DNA of 50,538 nt from Armatimonadota bacterium (GTDB lineage Bacteria > Armatimonadota > Armatimonadia > Armatimonadales > Armatimonadaceae), in contig JAPLCP010000174.1 of the NCBI GenBank assembly GCA_026392155.1, positions 1 to 50,538 on the forward strand, given 5' to 3'. The notes beneath the pieces were generated by a model. The model had not been told where the DNA came from, made no database searches, and saw only the letters and a list, made by a program, of their open reading frames with translations. Position 1 is the stretch's first letter. The number at the start of each line of letters is the position of its first letter. Position numbers and translations under genes: made by a program. This document shows, in pieces, positions 27,265-35,821 of this stretch.

Positions 27265-30111
27265 TTACTTCGCTCTCTTTCTTGCGGGGACGTTCTGGAA
27301 CGCCTCAGTGACAATCCGAAGCTGTTCGGTATTGTGGGTGGTTTGAGAACCCTCCGCGGGGCTTGCCTCTTCGGGGCGACCAAGATACACGGGCTTGAAG
27401 CCCAGGAGCTTCTCCAGACGCGGGGCCATAAAGTTCCAGGCGCCCATATTCTGCGGCTCCTCTTGTAGCCAGAAGACTTCCTGTACCGACGGATAGCTGG
27501 CGACGAGTGCCTCAAGATCACCCGCAGGGAACGGATAGAGCTGCTCGACGCGTGCAATCGCAACGCCCTCAGCGGCGAGATAGTCAGGCCGCTCGGTGTA
27601 CTGCGGAGCCGCACCGTAGACCATATCGTAGTAGACCTTGCCAGAGCATAGCACCAGCCGGGTCACACTCTTCTTGCGGCTTGCGTCGCGGGTGTCATCA
27701 AGAACCGCCTGGAAGCCGCCTTCGGACAGCTCGGTGAGGCTTGCGGCAGCGCGGGCATGACGCAGCAGGCTCTTGGGAGTCATCACGATCAGCGGACGCG
27801 GATCGGTGTGAAGTGTGGCTGCCTGGCGACGGAGCAAGTGGAAGTACTGTGCCGCCGTGGAGCAGTTGGCTACCCGAAGGTTATCGCCCGCACACTGCAG
27901 TAAAAATCGCTCTAGGCGCGCCGACGAGTGCTCGGGGCCTGCGCCTTCGTAGCCGTGGGGCAGCAGTAAGACAACCGTGGGGTTCTGCTCCCACTTGGCC
28001 TTGCCGCTGACAATAAACTGGTCAATGATCACTTGGGCGCCATTGACAAAGTCGCCAAACTGCGCTTCCCAGAGTACCAGTGTTCCTTCGGCGTGCACAG
28101 AGTAGCCGTACTCAAAGCCTAGCGCAGCGCTCTCGGAGAGAGGCGAGTTGTAGAGTGCAAGCGAGGCTTTTGCGTTCGGGAGGTTGTGGTGAGCACAGTA
28201 GCTTGTGCCCTTCTGAATATCATGCCAGACCAGCTGACGCTGCGTGAAAGTTCCGCGCTGGGTGTCTTGACCCGTGAGGCGAATCGGGATACCGTCTTCG
28301 AGGATCGAGGCATAGGCAAGCGCTTCGGCATGCGCCCAGACGATCTTATGCTCGCCGTCTAGAGCGGCTCGTCGCCCTCCTAAGAATGCTTTCTCTAGCT
28401 TACTGTCAATCGCAAATCCCTCAGGAACGGTGTTTAAGAAAGCATTGGTGCCGCTCAGGCGCTCGGCAGAGACTGCCGTGGCTACTTGCCAGGGATCACT
28501 CTCGCGGGGCGCATGGTCTTCATGCTTGGGATAGCCCGTCTGGAGCGCGATCTCTTTTGCGACTTCTAATCGCTTCCACGCCGCATCGCTCAGAGCATCC
28601 ACATCGGCCTGCGTGAGCTGACCGCGTTGCACCAGCTCGCTTCCCCATTTTTCGCGCAGTCGGGGAAACTTACGGATGATCTCATACATCTGGGGCTGCG
28701 TGAACGAAGGCTCTTCTTGCTCGTTGTGGCCCAGCCGCCGGTAACCCACTAAATCAATCAAGAAATCTTTGCCGAATTTTTGTCGGTAGGCCACCGCCAT
28801 ACGAGTCACGGCCAGACATGCCTCGGGATCGTCGGCATTCACATGAACAATTGGGATCTCAAAGCCCTTGGCCAAGTCGCTGGCGTACATCGTCGAGCGG
28901 CCATCTTTCGGGTCCGTGGTGAAGCCGATCTGGTTATTGGCGATGATATGGATCGTCCCCCCCACCCGGTAGCCCGAGAGCTGGGAGAGATTGAGGGTCT
29001 CAGCGACCACGCCCTGGCCGGGAAACGCGGCATCGCCGTGCACTTGTACGGCCAGCGAGGCGAGAATATCACGCTTGGGCTGGCCCACACGGTCGCGGGT
29101 CTCTTGCGCGGCGCGTGCTCGGCCCACGACGGCAGGGTTCACAAACTCTAAGTGGCTGGGATTGGGAGCCAGCGTGACGGGCATCGAGACCGAGCCGCCG
29201 TTTTTATAGGTGCGTCGGAAGCCCTTATGGTACTTCACATCGCCGGTGTAGGCATGGGTCTCGCCGCCCGAGCCCTCTAGAGCGTCAATGGCGCGGGGAT
29301 CTTTGGGGAACTCGGCGAGCACGTCCTCGTAAGACTTTCCGAGCACGTGGGTTAGCACATTAAGTCGTCCGCGGTGCGCCATGCCCATCACCAGCTCACG
29401 GGTTCCCGCTTTGGCGGCCTCATGGATCAGGGTATTGAGCACGGGCACCAGCATATCAATGCCCTCGATCGAGAAGCGCTTCTGGCCCTTATACGGCTGG
29501 ACACGCTCCAAAAACTGCTCGAAACTATCCACCGCGGTGAGCTGCTCCAAAAGTGTTGTGCGGTCTTCGTCGGTGATGGTGTCAAAGTAGCGACGGCTCT
29601 CGACGGCCTCCCGGAACCAGTTGCGCTCCGCAGGAATCTGGATGTGATCGTCTTCGTAGCCCACCGTTCCCGAGTAAATCCCACGCAGGCAGGTGAGCGC
29701 CTCCAAGGCATTGGCCTTGCCCTCGGCACACGGACCACCGACCACGCTTGCGGGAAGTGAGGCCACATTGGCCTCGGTAAGCCCATGGTAGCTCAGGGAG
29801 AGCTCGGGGTCTCCGGGGGGCGGATGGATGCCAAGTGGGTCAAGCTTTGCTTCTGAGTGCCCCATCTCACGCACCAGCCGCGCCACGCGGCTCACTCGCA
29901 CGATCACATCCACCTGCGTGGCCGTCAGAGCGGCAGGCGAACCCGCCTCCAAAGAGGGCGGGGGAGCCGATACACTGATCTGCGGAGAGAATCCCTCACC
30001 AAAAAAAGCACGTGTCTCTGCGTCAACAGAACTTGGGTCGCGTTGGTATTGTTCGTATAGCTCAAGGGCATACCCGGCGTTGGGGCCGTGGAAATCCAGC
30101 AATGTATTCAT
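27265..30111 (-). CDS. sucA: 2-oxoglutarate dehydrogenase E1 component
   Basis: This encodes 948 residues, the normal length. It has the E1 N-terminal helix (YALELYEQYQRDPSSVD), the substrate and ThDP-binding region MGMAHRGRLNVL, the histidine-bearing segments GDAAFPGQGVVAETLNLS and IIANNQIGFTTDP, and the C-terminal transketolase-like half (HGYEGAGPEHSSARLERFL). It decarboxylates 2-oxoglutarate and passes the succinyl group to SucB. TACAAT (30129-30134) lies 17 nt before the ATG, so the leader is short. The -10 sits between this gene and the stop codon of the upstream ligase gene. Confidence 0.97.
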   Translation of the reverse strand: MNTLLDFHGPNAGYALELYEQYQRDPSSVDAETRAFFGEGFSPQISVSAPPPSLEAGSPAALTATQVDVIVRVSRVARLVREMGHSEAKLDPLGIHPPPGDPELSLSYHGLTEANVASLPASVVGGPCAEGKANALEALTCLRGIYSGTVGYEDDHIQIPAERNWFREAVESRRYFDTITDEDRTTLLEQLTAVDSFEQFLERVQPYKGQKRFSIEGIDMLVPVLNTLIHEAAKAGTRELVMGMAHRGRLNVLTHVLGKSYEDVLAEFPKDPRAIDALEGSGGETHAYTGDVKYHKGFRRTYKNGGSVSMPVTLAPNPSHLEFVNPAVVGRARAAQETRDRVGQPKRDILASLAVQVHGDAAFPGQGVVAETLNLSQLSGYRVGGTIHIIANNQIGFTTDPKDGRSTMYASDLAKGFEIPIVHVNADDPEACLAVTRMAVAYRQKFGKDFLIDLVGYRRLGHNEQEEPSFTQPQMYEIIRKFPRLREKWGSELVQRGQLTQADVDALSDAAWKRLEVAKEIALQTGYPKHEDHAPRESDPWQVATAVSAERLSGTNAFLNTVPEGFAIDSKLEKAFLGGRRAALDGEHKIVWAHAEALAYASILEDGIPIRLTGQDTQRGTFTQRQLVWHDIQKGTSYCAHHNLPNAKASLALYNSPLSESAALGFEYGYSVHAEGTLVLWEAQFGDFVNGAQVIIDQFIVSGKAKWEQNPTVVLLLPHGYEGAGPEHSSARLERFLLQCAGDNLRVANCSTAAQYFHLLRRQAATLHTDPRPLIVMTPKSLLRHARAAASLTELSEGGFQAVLDDTRDASRKKSVTRLVLCSGKVYYDMVYGAAPQYTERPDYLAAEGVAIARVEQLYPFPAGDLEALVASYPSVQEVFWLQEEPQNMGAWNFMAPRLEKLLGFKPVYLGRPEEASPAEGSQTTHNTEQLRIVTEAFQNVPARKRAK

Positions 30112-30162
30112 TCGTTTACCGATTTATTATTGTACCGTGTTGTCGTTCTCGATAGATATAGC

Positions 30163-31995
30163 TTATTGAAAGAACTTTTCCAGTCGTGTGAGAGTTTCTG
30201 TTTTTTCTGCGTTTCTCTCGGGGAGATGGCTCATCGTGGTCTCAAAAAGGGCAATGAGCTCGGTGTGACGGGTGCGGGCTTTTTCTAAGCTATTATCCAA
30301 AACATTGTAGGCTTGAAGCTGATACACCGGGTCAGTGAAGGAGTGGGCGACAATCGTGTCGGCGCACTTATCCCACTGCTCCAGGGCGGCGTAGGCAAAG
30401 GCTTGGTGAATCCCCGTGACCTCCGGAATCGCCCGGATTTTCCCCGCAGGCCCCTCAACTACCCGAACCAGCTGCTGCCAGGTCACTTTTGCGCCATCTT
30501 TATCGCCCGCTTTTTCTTGCGTCTCGGCCAGCGCCCGCAAGGTCTGAAGGTCGTTGGGATCAGCAACGCGAGCTTTCTGAAACGCGGCAATCGCCGTGGC
30601 GTAGTCCCCCGCCTGCTCGGCGCGGCGTGCGATCATGAACTGCCAGCGTGGCGTGGGGTCTATCGCCGCGGCCTCGGCCAGTTTCCCGGACTCGGCAAGC
30701 GCCTTGGGCTGCGCTGGAAAGATGCCCGCTTGTGAGAGCAGTGCGAAGAGAAGGCCCAGTGCGGCGGCTAGCCTCTCCCCGCCGCTTAGACGGCGACCCT
30801 CTCCGGCTTCGCGAAGAGGGTTTATTGGAGGTGCGAGGAGCCCGGCGACGGTCCAGAAGGGGAGGGAGTTGCCCTGAAGTGCCCACTCGGAGTCGAAACA
30901 GCTTCGGACGAGAGCAGCGAGCAAGCCTCCGGCGAGGGCTGCACATACCAAGTTCCCGCGCCGGACGGAAGCAAGCGCCAAGAGAGCCGCGGTAAGCAGA
31001 CCCAGTGCGGTGGGGATGCCGTTTTCTGCGGCGACTTGGAGATAGGACTGGTGCGCGAGACCCGTGCGCCCGACCTCAGCGTAGCGGGGGTAGAGCGCGG
31101 GAAATGTTCCCGGTCCGGTGCCAAAGACCGGGTTTGCCAGCGCCATCTTCGCTGTTCCGCGCCACGTGTAGAGGCGAAACTCATCAACCAAGCCGCGCTT
31201 GGTCGTGGTCTGTCCGCCCGTTTTGTCTGCTCGCGAGACAATCGCGCCTTTGAAGCCAAAGCCCAGCGCCAAGCAGGCAAGCAACAAAACCCCAAGGCGT
31301 TGCCAAGGAATTTGTTTGATGCTAAAGAGAAGCGCTACCAGCAAGCCCAGCCCAGCTGCTGCCAGTCCGACACGGCTTCCGCTGGCAATCAGCGCTCCAA
31401 AACCCAGGGCGCTGGCGAGGCCAAAGCCCAGCGTCACGAGTCTTTCTTTTGCCAACAGACAAAGCACAAAGGCCAGCGGCAAGAGCAGGCCGATAAAGCC
31501 TGCGGAGAAGTTGGGGGAGAAAAAGAGCCCGGTGGCACGGAACCAGTCTTGACCTGCCTGCTTTGCTGTGCCGTACTGCTGCGCCGCCATGAGTGCGTGA
31601 AGTCCCAGCCCCACGATCAGCGCGATACTGATCTTCTGCCGCTGGCCTTCGTCGGACTTTGTGGCGAGCGAGAAGACCAGCGCGGCGCAGAGCAAGTCCA
31701 GGACGGCGGGAATCTGGGCAAAGAGCAAAGACGGCGATGTGAAGAACTTGGAGTGGATCAGGAGCGAGAGCGCGGACCAAGCGACGGCAAACCACAGCGC
31801 CACATTCCTCTTCCCTGCCCTGAGGGAAGGGGCTAGGGGATGGGTTTGGGAGGCAAGCGCCGCGACCAGCACCAGAATGCGTAGCGCACCAAGGCTAGCA
31901 TCGCTGTTGTACTCCGCGCCCGCCGGATTGCCGCCCAGAAACGGAGCGAGCGCTAAGGCGAGCAGAAGGGCATAAAAGCCGACTTTTGGGATCAC
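30163..31995 (-). CDS. O-antigen ligase-like membrane protein with C-terminal TPRs
   Basis: This encodes 610 residues from GTG 31995, which overlaps the stop of the upstream GT gene as GTGA; the open frame to 32151 is a shadow. About ten to twelve membrane helices carry the Wzy/WaaL-like central loop (FGTGPGTFPALYPRYAEVGRTGLAHQSYLQ). Residues after about 430 are soluble tetratricopeptide-like helices (AIAAFQKARVADPNDLQTLRALAE). The protein likely ligates or polymerises surface polysaccharide at the periplasmic face. Two short polar peptides look inserted from dispersed repeats: THPLAPSLRAGKRN (about 51-64) and NPLREAGEGRRLSGGERL (about 390-408). Confidence 0.85.
   Translation of the reverse strand: MIPKVGFYALLLALALAPFLGGNPAGAEYNSDASLGALRILVLVAALASQTHPLAPSLRAGKRNVALWFAVAWSALSLLIHSKFFTSPSLLFAQIPAVLDLLCAALVFSLATKSDEGQRQKISIALIVGLGLHALMAAQQYGTAKQAGQDWFRATGLFFSPNFSAGFIGLLLPLAFVLCLLAKERLVTLGFGLASALGFGALIASGSRVGLAAAGLGLLVALLFSIKQIPWQRLGVLLLACLALGFGFKGAIVSRADKTGGQTTTKRGLVDEFRLYTWRGTAKMALANPVFGTGPGTFPALYPRYAEVGRTGLAHQSYLQVAAENGIPTALGLLTAALLALASVRRGNLVCAALAGGLLAALVRSCFDSEWALQGNSLPFWTVAGLLAPPINPLREAGEGRRLSGGERLAAALGLLFALLSQAGIFPAQPKALAESGKLAEAAAIDPTPRWQFMIARRAEQAGDYATAIAAFQKARVADPNDLQTLRALAETQEKAGDKDGAKVTWQQLVRVVEGPAGKIRAIPEVTGIHQAFAYAALEQWDKCADTIVAHSFTDPVYQLQAYNVLDNSLEKARTRHTELIALFETTMSHLPERNAEKTETLTRLEKFFQ
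30772..30820. repeat. CCCTCTCCGG-family repeat inside a coding sequence
   Basis: The stretch CTCTCCCCG-CCGCTTAGACGG-CGACCCTCTCCGGCTT-CG-CGAAGAGGG matches the left arm of the intergenic repeat at 21039-21110. It stays in frame within the ligase gene and encodes a polar segment between two membrane helices. Confidence 0.55.
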
Positions 31996-32885
31996 TTTCG
32001 TCTCCGCCAATCTCTCCCACCTGCTCCCGTGAGGCGGCGCTTGGCGATGCGAACATAGGCGCGTGCCCAGATTCCCGTCCAGACAAATGGCTGCAAGATC
32101 CCGGGGACTTTGTCGGCGAAGAAGCCACGGTGCTTTTGCCAGAAGCGCCACATCGAGCGGGAGTGCTCTAAGATCATGCGCTCGGCGGCGTTGTCCGACG
32201 ACTTACCGATGGCGTGCGTGACAACGCATCCAGGGAAATACACGACGCGCCAGTTGCCTTGGTGCGCACGGAGAGACCAGTCCATGTCCTCACAGTACAT
32301 GAAGAATGTCTCCGCATCAAGCAAACCGATCTGCTCCAGGCAGGTTTTTCGGATGAGCAGGGCACAGCCCGAGACCCAGTCTACATCAAGCACGCTGGCG
32401 TGGTCGAAGTCCTGCATCAAGTAGTCCGATGCGGGTTTGTTGCCCGGAAAGAGCCTCCCGAGCCAGACATTGCGAAACATTCCCGCAGCAAACGTCGGCC
32501 AGCGGCGGCAGGAGTACTGGATCGAGCCGTCGGGGTTGATCACCTTGGGGCCGATAATTCCCGCATCGGGTGTGGCATCGGCAAAAGCGAGTAGCCGCTC
32601 CAGCCCGCCCGGCTCGACCGTCGCATCGGAGTTGAGGAGCAGGGCATAGTCAGCGTCCAAACTCTCCAGCGCGATATTGTTGCCGCCAGAGAAGCCCGTG
32701 TTCTCGGAGAGTGCGATGAGCTTGACGTCGGGGAACTCACTCGTCACCATCTCCGCGCTGCCATCGCCCGATGCGTTGTCCACCACGACCGTCTCCCAGC
32801 CACGAACGCTCTTTAGGCACTCACGAAGGTCGTCCTTCGCTCTCCAGCTCACGACGCAAACTCTCAGGCGTGGTCTCGCCGCCAT
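31992..32885 (-). CDS. Family 2 glycosyltransferase, rhamnosyltransferase-like
   Basis: This encodes 297 residues from ATG 32885, preceded by GGAAGAG; the frame open to 32978 lies in the neighbouring gene. The GT-A fold is clear: RVCVVSWRAKDDLRECLKSV, VVVDNASGDGS, LIALSENTGFSGGNN, YALLLNSDATVEPGGLERLL (metal site), and the acceptor side with FMYCEDMDWSLRAHQGN. The first strand needs residues near the ATG, so the 65-bp same-strand overlap with the upstream GT gene is probably real. It belongs to a three-gene polysaccharide operon. Confidence 0.92.
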   Translation of the reverse strand: MAARPRLRVCVVSWRAKDDLRECLKSVRGWETVVVDNASGDGSAEMVTSEFPDVKLIALSENTGFSGGNNIALESLDADYALLLNSDATVEPGGLERLLAFADATPDAGIIGPKVINPDGSIQYSCRRWPTFAAGMFRNVWLGRLFPGNKPASDYLMQDFDHASVLDVDWVSGCALLIRKTCLEQIGLLDAETFFMYCEDMDWSLRAHQGNWRVVYFPGCVVTHAIGKSSDNAAERMILEHSRSMWRFWQKHRGFFADKVPGILQPFVWTGIWARAYVRIAKRRLTGAGGRDWRRRK

Positions 32886-33681
32886 CTCTTCCAAGCGATT
32901 TCCCCCAGCGCCCGGTCCGTCGCCAGGCGTCCAGCGTGACCGCCACGCTGGCCAGAGGCCGTAGCGGGTCACGCGCAAAGTGTTTCTTTAAAAAGCGCAG
33001 CCAGGCCCGCCGCGACTCCCAGACAGCAGACTTACGCACGCGCCTCGTGGTTCCCCCATGCCCGTGTTTGACCACTGCCTCTGGGATATACCACGTTTCC
33101 ACCCCCGCCCGCTGTGCCCGCAGGCTCCAGTCCACATCGTTGAAGAACAGCGGAAAGCGCTCGTCGAGCCCCCCGATTGTCTCGTAGACCGCTCGTGTGA
33201 ACAAGAGGCACGACATCATCGGCTGCGGTGCAGGTCCCGCTTTTTCGTAGTCAAACGCCAGCCGCGTCCAGCTTCCTGTGATCGTCGCCAGTGGTGTCGG
33301 AAACGCCCGCACCGACTTCTGCACCGAGCCATCGTCGGAGACTAACTTCGCTGCTACAATCTCTTTTTGCGCCCCGATGAGCTTGTCAATCGCGCCTTCG
33401 GTGACACACGCATCGGGGTTTAGTAAAAGAAAATAGTCGCCCATCGCCGCTTGAAGCGCCTGGTTGGTCGCCGCCGCATAGATGAGATTTTCGGAGTTCG
33501 CGATCACCCGCACCTCCGGAAACTCCGCCGCCAGCATCGCCACCGCGCCATCGCGCGACGCATTGTCCACCACAACAATCTCCGTCTCACCGCCACGCCA
33601 CGGAAATTCCCGAAGCGCCGCCAAACACTCCCGCAGATCAGGAGCCGTGTTCCAGTGGACAATGATCACCGACAGACGCAT
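32821..33681 (-). CDS. Family 2 glycosyltransferase, rhamnosyltransferase-like
   Basis: This encodes 286 residues. It is a paralogue of the next gene, with the same blocks in order: SVIIVHWNTAPDLRECLAAL, VVVDNASRDGAVAML, VIANSENLIYAAATNQAL, YFLLLNPDACVTEGAIDKL and LFFNDVDWSLRAQRAG. It should add a sugar to a growing surface glycan on the cytoplasmic side. It is the first gene of the GT-GT-ligase operon. TATAAT lies 8 nt before the ATG, so the operon mRNA has little or no leader. The C-terminal tail (Arg/Glu-rich) overlaps the next coding region. Confidence 0.92.
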   Translation of the reverse strand: MRLSVIIVHWNTAPDLRECLAALREFPWRGGETEIVVVDNASRDGAVAMLAAEFPEVRVIANSENLIYAAATNQALQAAMGDYFLLLNPDACVTEGAIDKLIGAQKEIVAAKLVSDDGSVQKSVRAFPTPLATITGSWTRLAFDYEKAGPAPQPMMSCLLFTRAVYETIGGLDERFPLFFNDVDWSLRAQRAGVETWYIPEAVVKHGHGGTTRRVRKSAVWESRRAWLRFLKKHFARDPLRPLASVAVTLDAWRRTGRWGKSLGRDGGETTPESLRRELESEGRPS

Positions 33682-33695
33682 CAGGCTCTATTATA
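33679..33695 (-). promoter_or_regulatory. Leaderless -10 box, TATAAT-8 nt-ATG
   Basis: On the minus strand TATAAT (33690-33695) is followed by AGAGCCTG and the ATG at 33681 of the first glycosyltransferase gene. Confidence 0.55.
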
Positions 33696-33737
33696 ACCGC
33701 CGCAACCAAACCGAGTGGTCTTACGTCTAGTACATCC

Positions 33738-34190
33738 ATGAAGCTCGTTTTCAAACTTCTCATTGGCGCGTGCACCTTGGTCCTCCTCTACGTCGGCGGC
33801 TCTTTTGCTTACTACACGGCTAAGACAGGCAAGACTCCCCTCGCGAGTGCTCGCGCCGCTGAGTTCGCCGCCGCAGGGACGCTCTCCGAAAGCGATGTTG
33901 CGGCGCGTCTGGCAAAAGATCCCGGTGATCCCGTGGCGCACTGTGCTCTGGCGGAGAAAGCACAAAAGCGAAGAGATTTCACCAAAGCCATCGAGGAGCG
34001 CAAGCTAGCCTTGCAGTGTGAACCCGCAAACCCCCAGATTCTGCTAGACAACGCACTCGCTTGCGTCTTTGCTAAGCGCCCCGACGAAGCCAAGCTCTAC
34101 TGCGAGAAAGTCATCGCCACAAAAGACCCAAGCTGTAGCGACATTGCCCAGAAGATTTTGACGAAGCTCGCGAAGCAAAACAAGATCTAG
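33738..34190 (+). CDS. Membrane-anchored TPR-like protein
   Basis: This encodes 150 residues. A single N-terminal hydrophobic segment (about residues 5-26, LLIGACTLVLLYVGGSFAYY) serves as an uncleaved anchor or signal. The rest forms about three helical hairpins of the tetratricopeptide type (DPVAHCALAEKAQKRRDFTKAI, CEPANPQILLDNALACVFAK, DEAKLYCEKVI). Four Cys residues lie in the soluble part. It probably mediates protein contacts in the periplasm or at the membrane. It diverges from the polysaccharide operon and overlaps the next convergent gene by 4 bp. Confidence 0.75.
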   Translation: MKLVFKLLIGACTLVLLYVGGSFAYYTAKTGKTPLASARAAEFAAAGTLSESDVAARLAKDPGDPVAHCALAEKAQKRRDFTKAIEERKLALQCEPANPQILLDNALACVFAKRPDEAKLYCEKVIATKDPSCSDIAQKILTKLAKQNKI

Positions 34191-34828
34191 TAGTCGCTGC
34201 GCATCCAGGTTAGCATTCCGTCAGCGAGTCCTGGCGGATTGTTATTTTGGGTGGCGGGAATTGTGATTCTTTCATCTATATCGTTGCAGAAGCTGATACC
34301 AACGGGAATTGCTTTCCCAAAATTTGTCGTTAGGACTCCTTCGGCATGAAGACGATGGATCAGCTTCCCACAGATTTCCAGAAACCAATTGAGCTCTTGC
34401 AAATCCAGATCGCGCAGTTCGGGATGCTCAAGGGGATTCAGGTAGCCAGGTTGCTTCCTTTTCCAGGAAAAGAACGCTTCACGAAGCGACAGTCCATCAG
34501 GATCGCCTTCGTCACGTTCGACATCCTCGTAGTAACTTGTGTATTCTGGTGAGGGCCAGGGATCGGCGCAAAGTTCAAGGGAGGCGCTTACTGTGTAGTC
34601 TGCGACACCAGGAGAATGGGTATAGCCAAAATAGGAATTTATTCGCTCAGGAGTCGCGACGGAGTGCCGAAGTGGCATCACATGAGAAAAAGACGGTTTC
34701 GTGGGTTCATCCTCAAAAAGTGCCAAGACGATCCAGATTCCGTAGATGTCGTCGAAGCCTTTCCAGCTCTGGAGGGCATCAACGAGGCGTGGGTAGAGGT
34801 AGGAGAGGAGGGCATCTTCAGGAGTCAT
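34187..34828 (-). CDS. Hypothetical protein encoded behind the HicB-like/PIN pair
   Basis: This encodes 213 residues. No family was recognised. The protein is acidic and rich in Trp/Tyr, without signal peptide or membrane helix. Readable blocks are YGIWIVLALFEDEP, SYFGYTHSPGVADYTVSASLEL, PEYTSYYEDVERDEGDPDG and a helical ELNWFLEICGKLIHRLHAEGVL. The overall style resembles small immunity-type proteins (for example DUF4303-like), but this is an impression only. Its ATG lies 3 bp after the PIN toxin stop, so it is the third gene of the toxin-antitoxin operon. Confidence 0.7.
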   Translation of the reverse strand: MTPEDALLSYLYPRLVDALQSWKGFDDIYGIWIVLALFEDEPTKPSFSHVMPLRHSVATPERINSYFGYTHSPGVADYTVSASLELCADPWPSPEYTSYYEDVERDEGDPDGLSLREAFFSWKRKQPGYLNPLEHPELRDLDLQELNWFLEICGKLIHRLHAEGVLTTNFGKAIPVGISFCNDIDERITIPATQNNNPPGLADGMLTWMRSDY

Positions 34829-34831
34829 GAT

Positions 34832-35260
34832 TTATTCGGGGATTGTCCAGTCTTCTTGAACGACCCCAGGAATCCGTTCGTAGTCGCGGCGATTGCGTGT
34901 GACAACTACCGCGCCTAGCTCTAGGGTGAGAGAGGCGATTCGTAGATCCATGGAGCCCACGTTTAGCTTCTGAGACTTGAGTGTGGCGAAGCGCTGGAGG
35001 GAGGCTTCGGAGAGAGGAAGCACGGGGATCAGTGCGAAGAGCTGCATGCTCCGTGAGATTTCTGTATAAATGCGCGCCTCTTGCTCGGGCGTTTTGGTTC
35101 GTCGTAGAAGGGCAAACCAGCCGCCAAGCTGTTCCTCGACGGTCACGACACTGATACCAACACTTTGATGGGCCAGAGCGGCCCGTAGTCGGGTTGCAAG
35201 AACCTCATCACCGCGCCGCCAGAGAGAGAACGTGTCGGTATCCAGCAAGTAGCGGATCAC
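34832..35260 (-). CDS. PIN-domain ribonuclease toxin (VapC-like)
   Basis: This encodes 142 residues from GTG 35260, which overlaps the antitoxin stop as GTGA; earlier starts are shadows. The PIN acidic cluster is visible: Asp7 in YLLDTDT, Glu43 in VTVEEQL, Asp105 in SMDLRIAS, and Asp126 with Asn123 in TRNRRDYERIPG. It should be a Mg-dependent endoribonuclease that slows translation when freed. It is paired with a HicB-like rather than a VapB (AbrB/RHH) antitoxin. Confidence 0.92.
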   Translation of the reverse strand: MIRYLLDTDTFSLWRRGDEVLATRLRAALAHQSVGISVVTVEEQLGGWFALLRRTKTPEQEARIYTEISRSMQLFALIPVLPLSEASLQRFATLKSQKLNVGSMDLRIASLTLELGAVVVTRNRRDYERIPGVVQEDWTIPE

Positions 35261-35556
35261 GCTGCCTCGCGCTCCTGGCGATATTGTGCGATTGCGTCCT
35301 GCCACTCGTCATAGAGCGGGTCGTCGCGCAAATCTCCGTAGAAATCATCAAGCGACGAGGAAGAAGTCGGCAGATTGATCTCCAGGGTGTCGTAGGAAAC
35401 GGTTCCCTCGAATGCTTCTTGAATCCGTAGTCGAAGGTTCTCTTTCGCCTCCCCTAAAGACTCCCCCTCGGCATCCCAGCCCAGCGGACCGCGCCCCAGC
35501 CCCGAGACACGGACACGACCATCACTGCGTTTTTCGATCAGAACAGGCACATTCAT
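35257..35556 (-). CDS. HicB-like antitoxin
   Basis: This encodes 99 residues. Residues 1-55 follow the partial RNase-H-like HicB fold (VPVLIEKRSDGRVRVSGL, then GESLGEAKENLRLRIQEAF). The C-terminal 40 residues are acidic (SSLDDFYGDLRDDPLYDEW) and probably occupy the PIN active site; no ribbon-helix-helix or HTH domain is evident. The operon has TATAAT at 35578-35583 and GAGGAAG 7 nt before the ATG, so unlike many neighbours it has a normal leader with a Shine-Dalgarno. Confidence 0.85.
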   Translation of the reverse strand: MNVPVLIEKRSDGRVRVSGLGRGPLGWDAEGESLGEAKENLRLRIQEAFEGTVSYDTLEINLPTSSSSLDDFYGDLRDDPLYDEWQDAIAQYRQEREAA

Positions 35557-35680
35557 AGCAGAGCTTCCTCAAGTGAGATTATATCGCCATCAGACTTTTC
35601 CCGTTACCAAATTCAGAGGGACTTCGGTCGTCGGTTTCGGTGAGGGATAGACGGGCATATTCTTCCCTCTGACGGTTCCG

Positions 35681-35812
35681 CCGCCCACTGAAAGTGGGCG
35701 TCTGCAATGGCGCAAGCGCCGCAAAGCCCGTGCCGGGCTACCGAGTCTATTCCCCAGCCCGGCACGGGCTTCGCAGCCGAAGGCTACCCAGACGCCTACT
35801 TTCAGTGGGCGG
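35681..35812. repeat. Hairpin-array repeat, two inverted arms (copy D)
   Basis: The left arm has CGCCCAC-TGAAA-GTGGGCG (35682-35700), GGCGC-AA-GCGCC (35709-35720) and AGCCCG-TGC-CGGGCT (35725-35739). The right arm has AGCCCG-GCA-CGGGCT (35756-35770), AGCC-GAA-GGCT (35775-35785) and CGCCTAC-TTTCA-GTGGGCG (35793-35811), with one T-G wobble. The arms are near reverse complements around a centre of about 16 bp. This is the clearest copy. Confidence 0.88.
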
Positions 35813-35821
35813 CAAAGCGAT

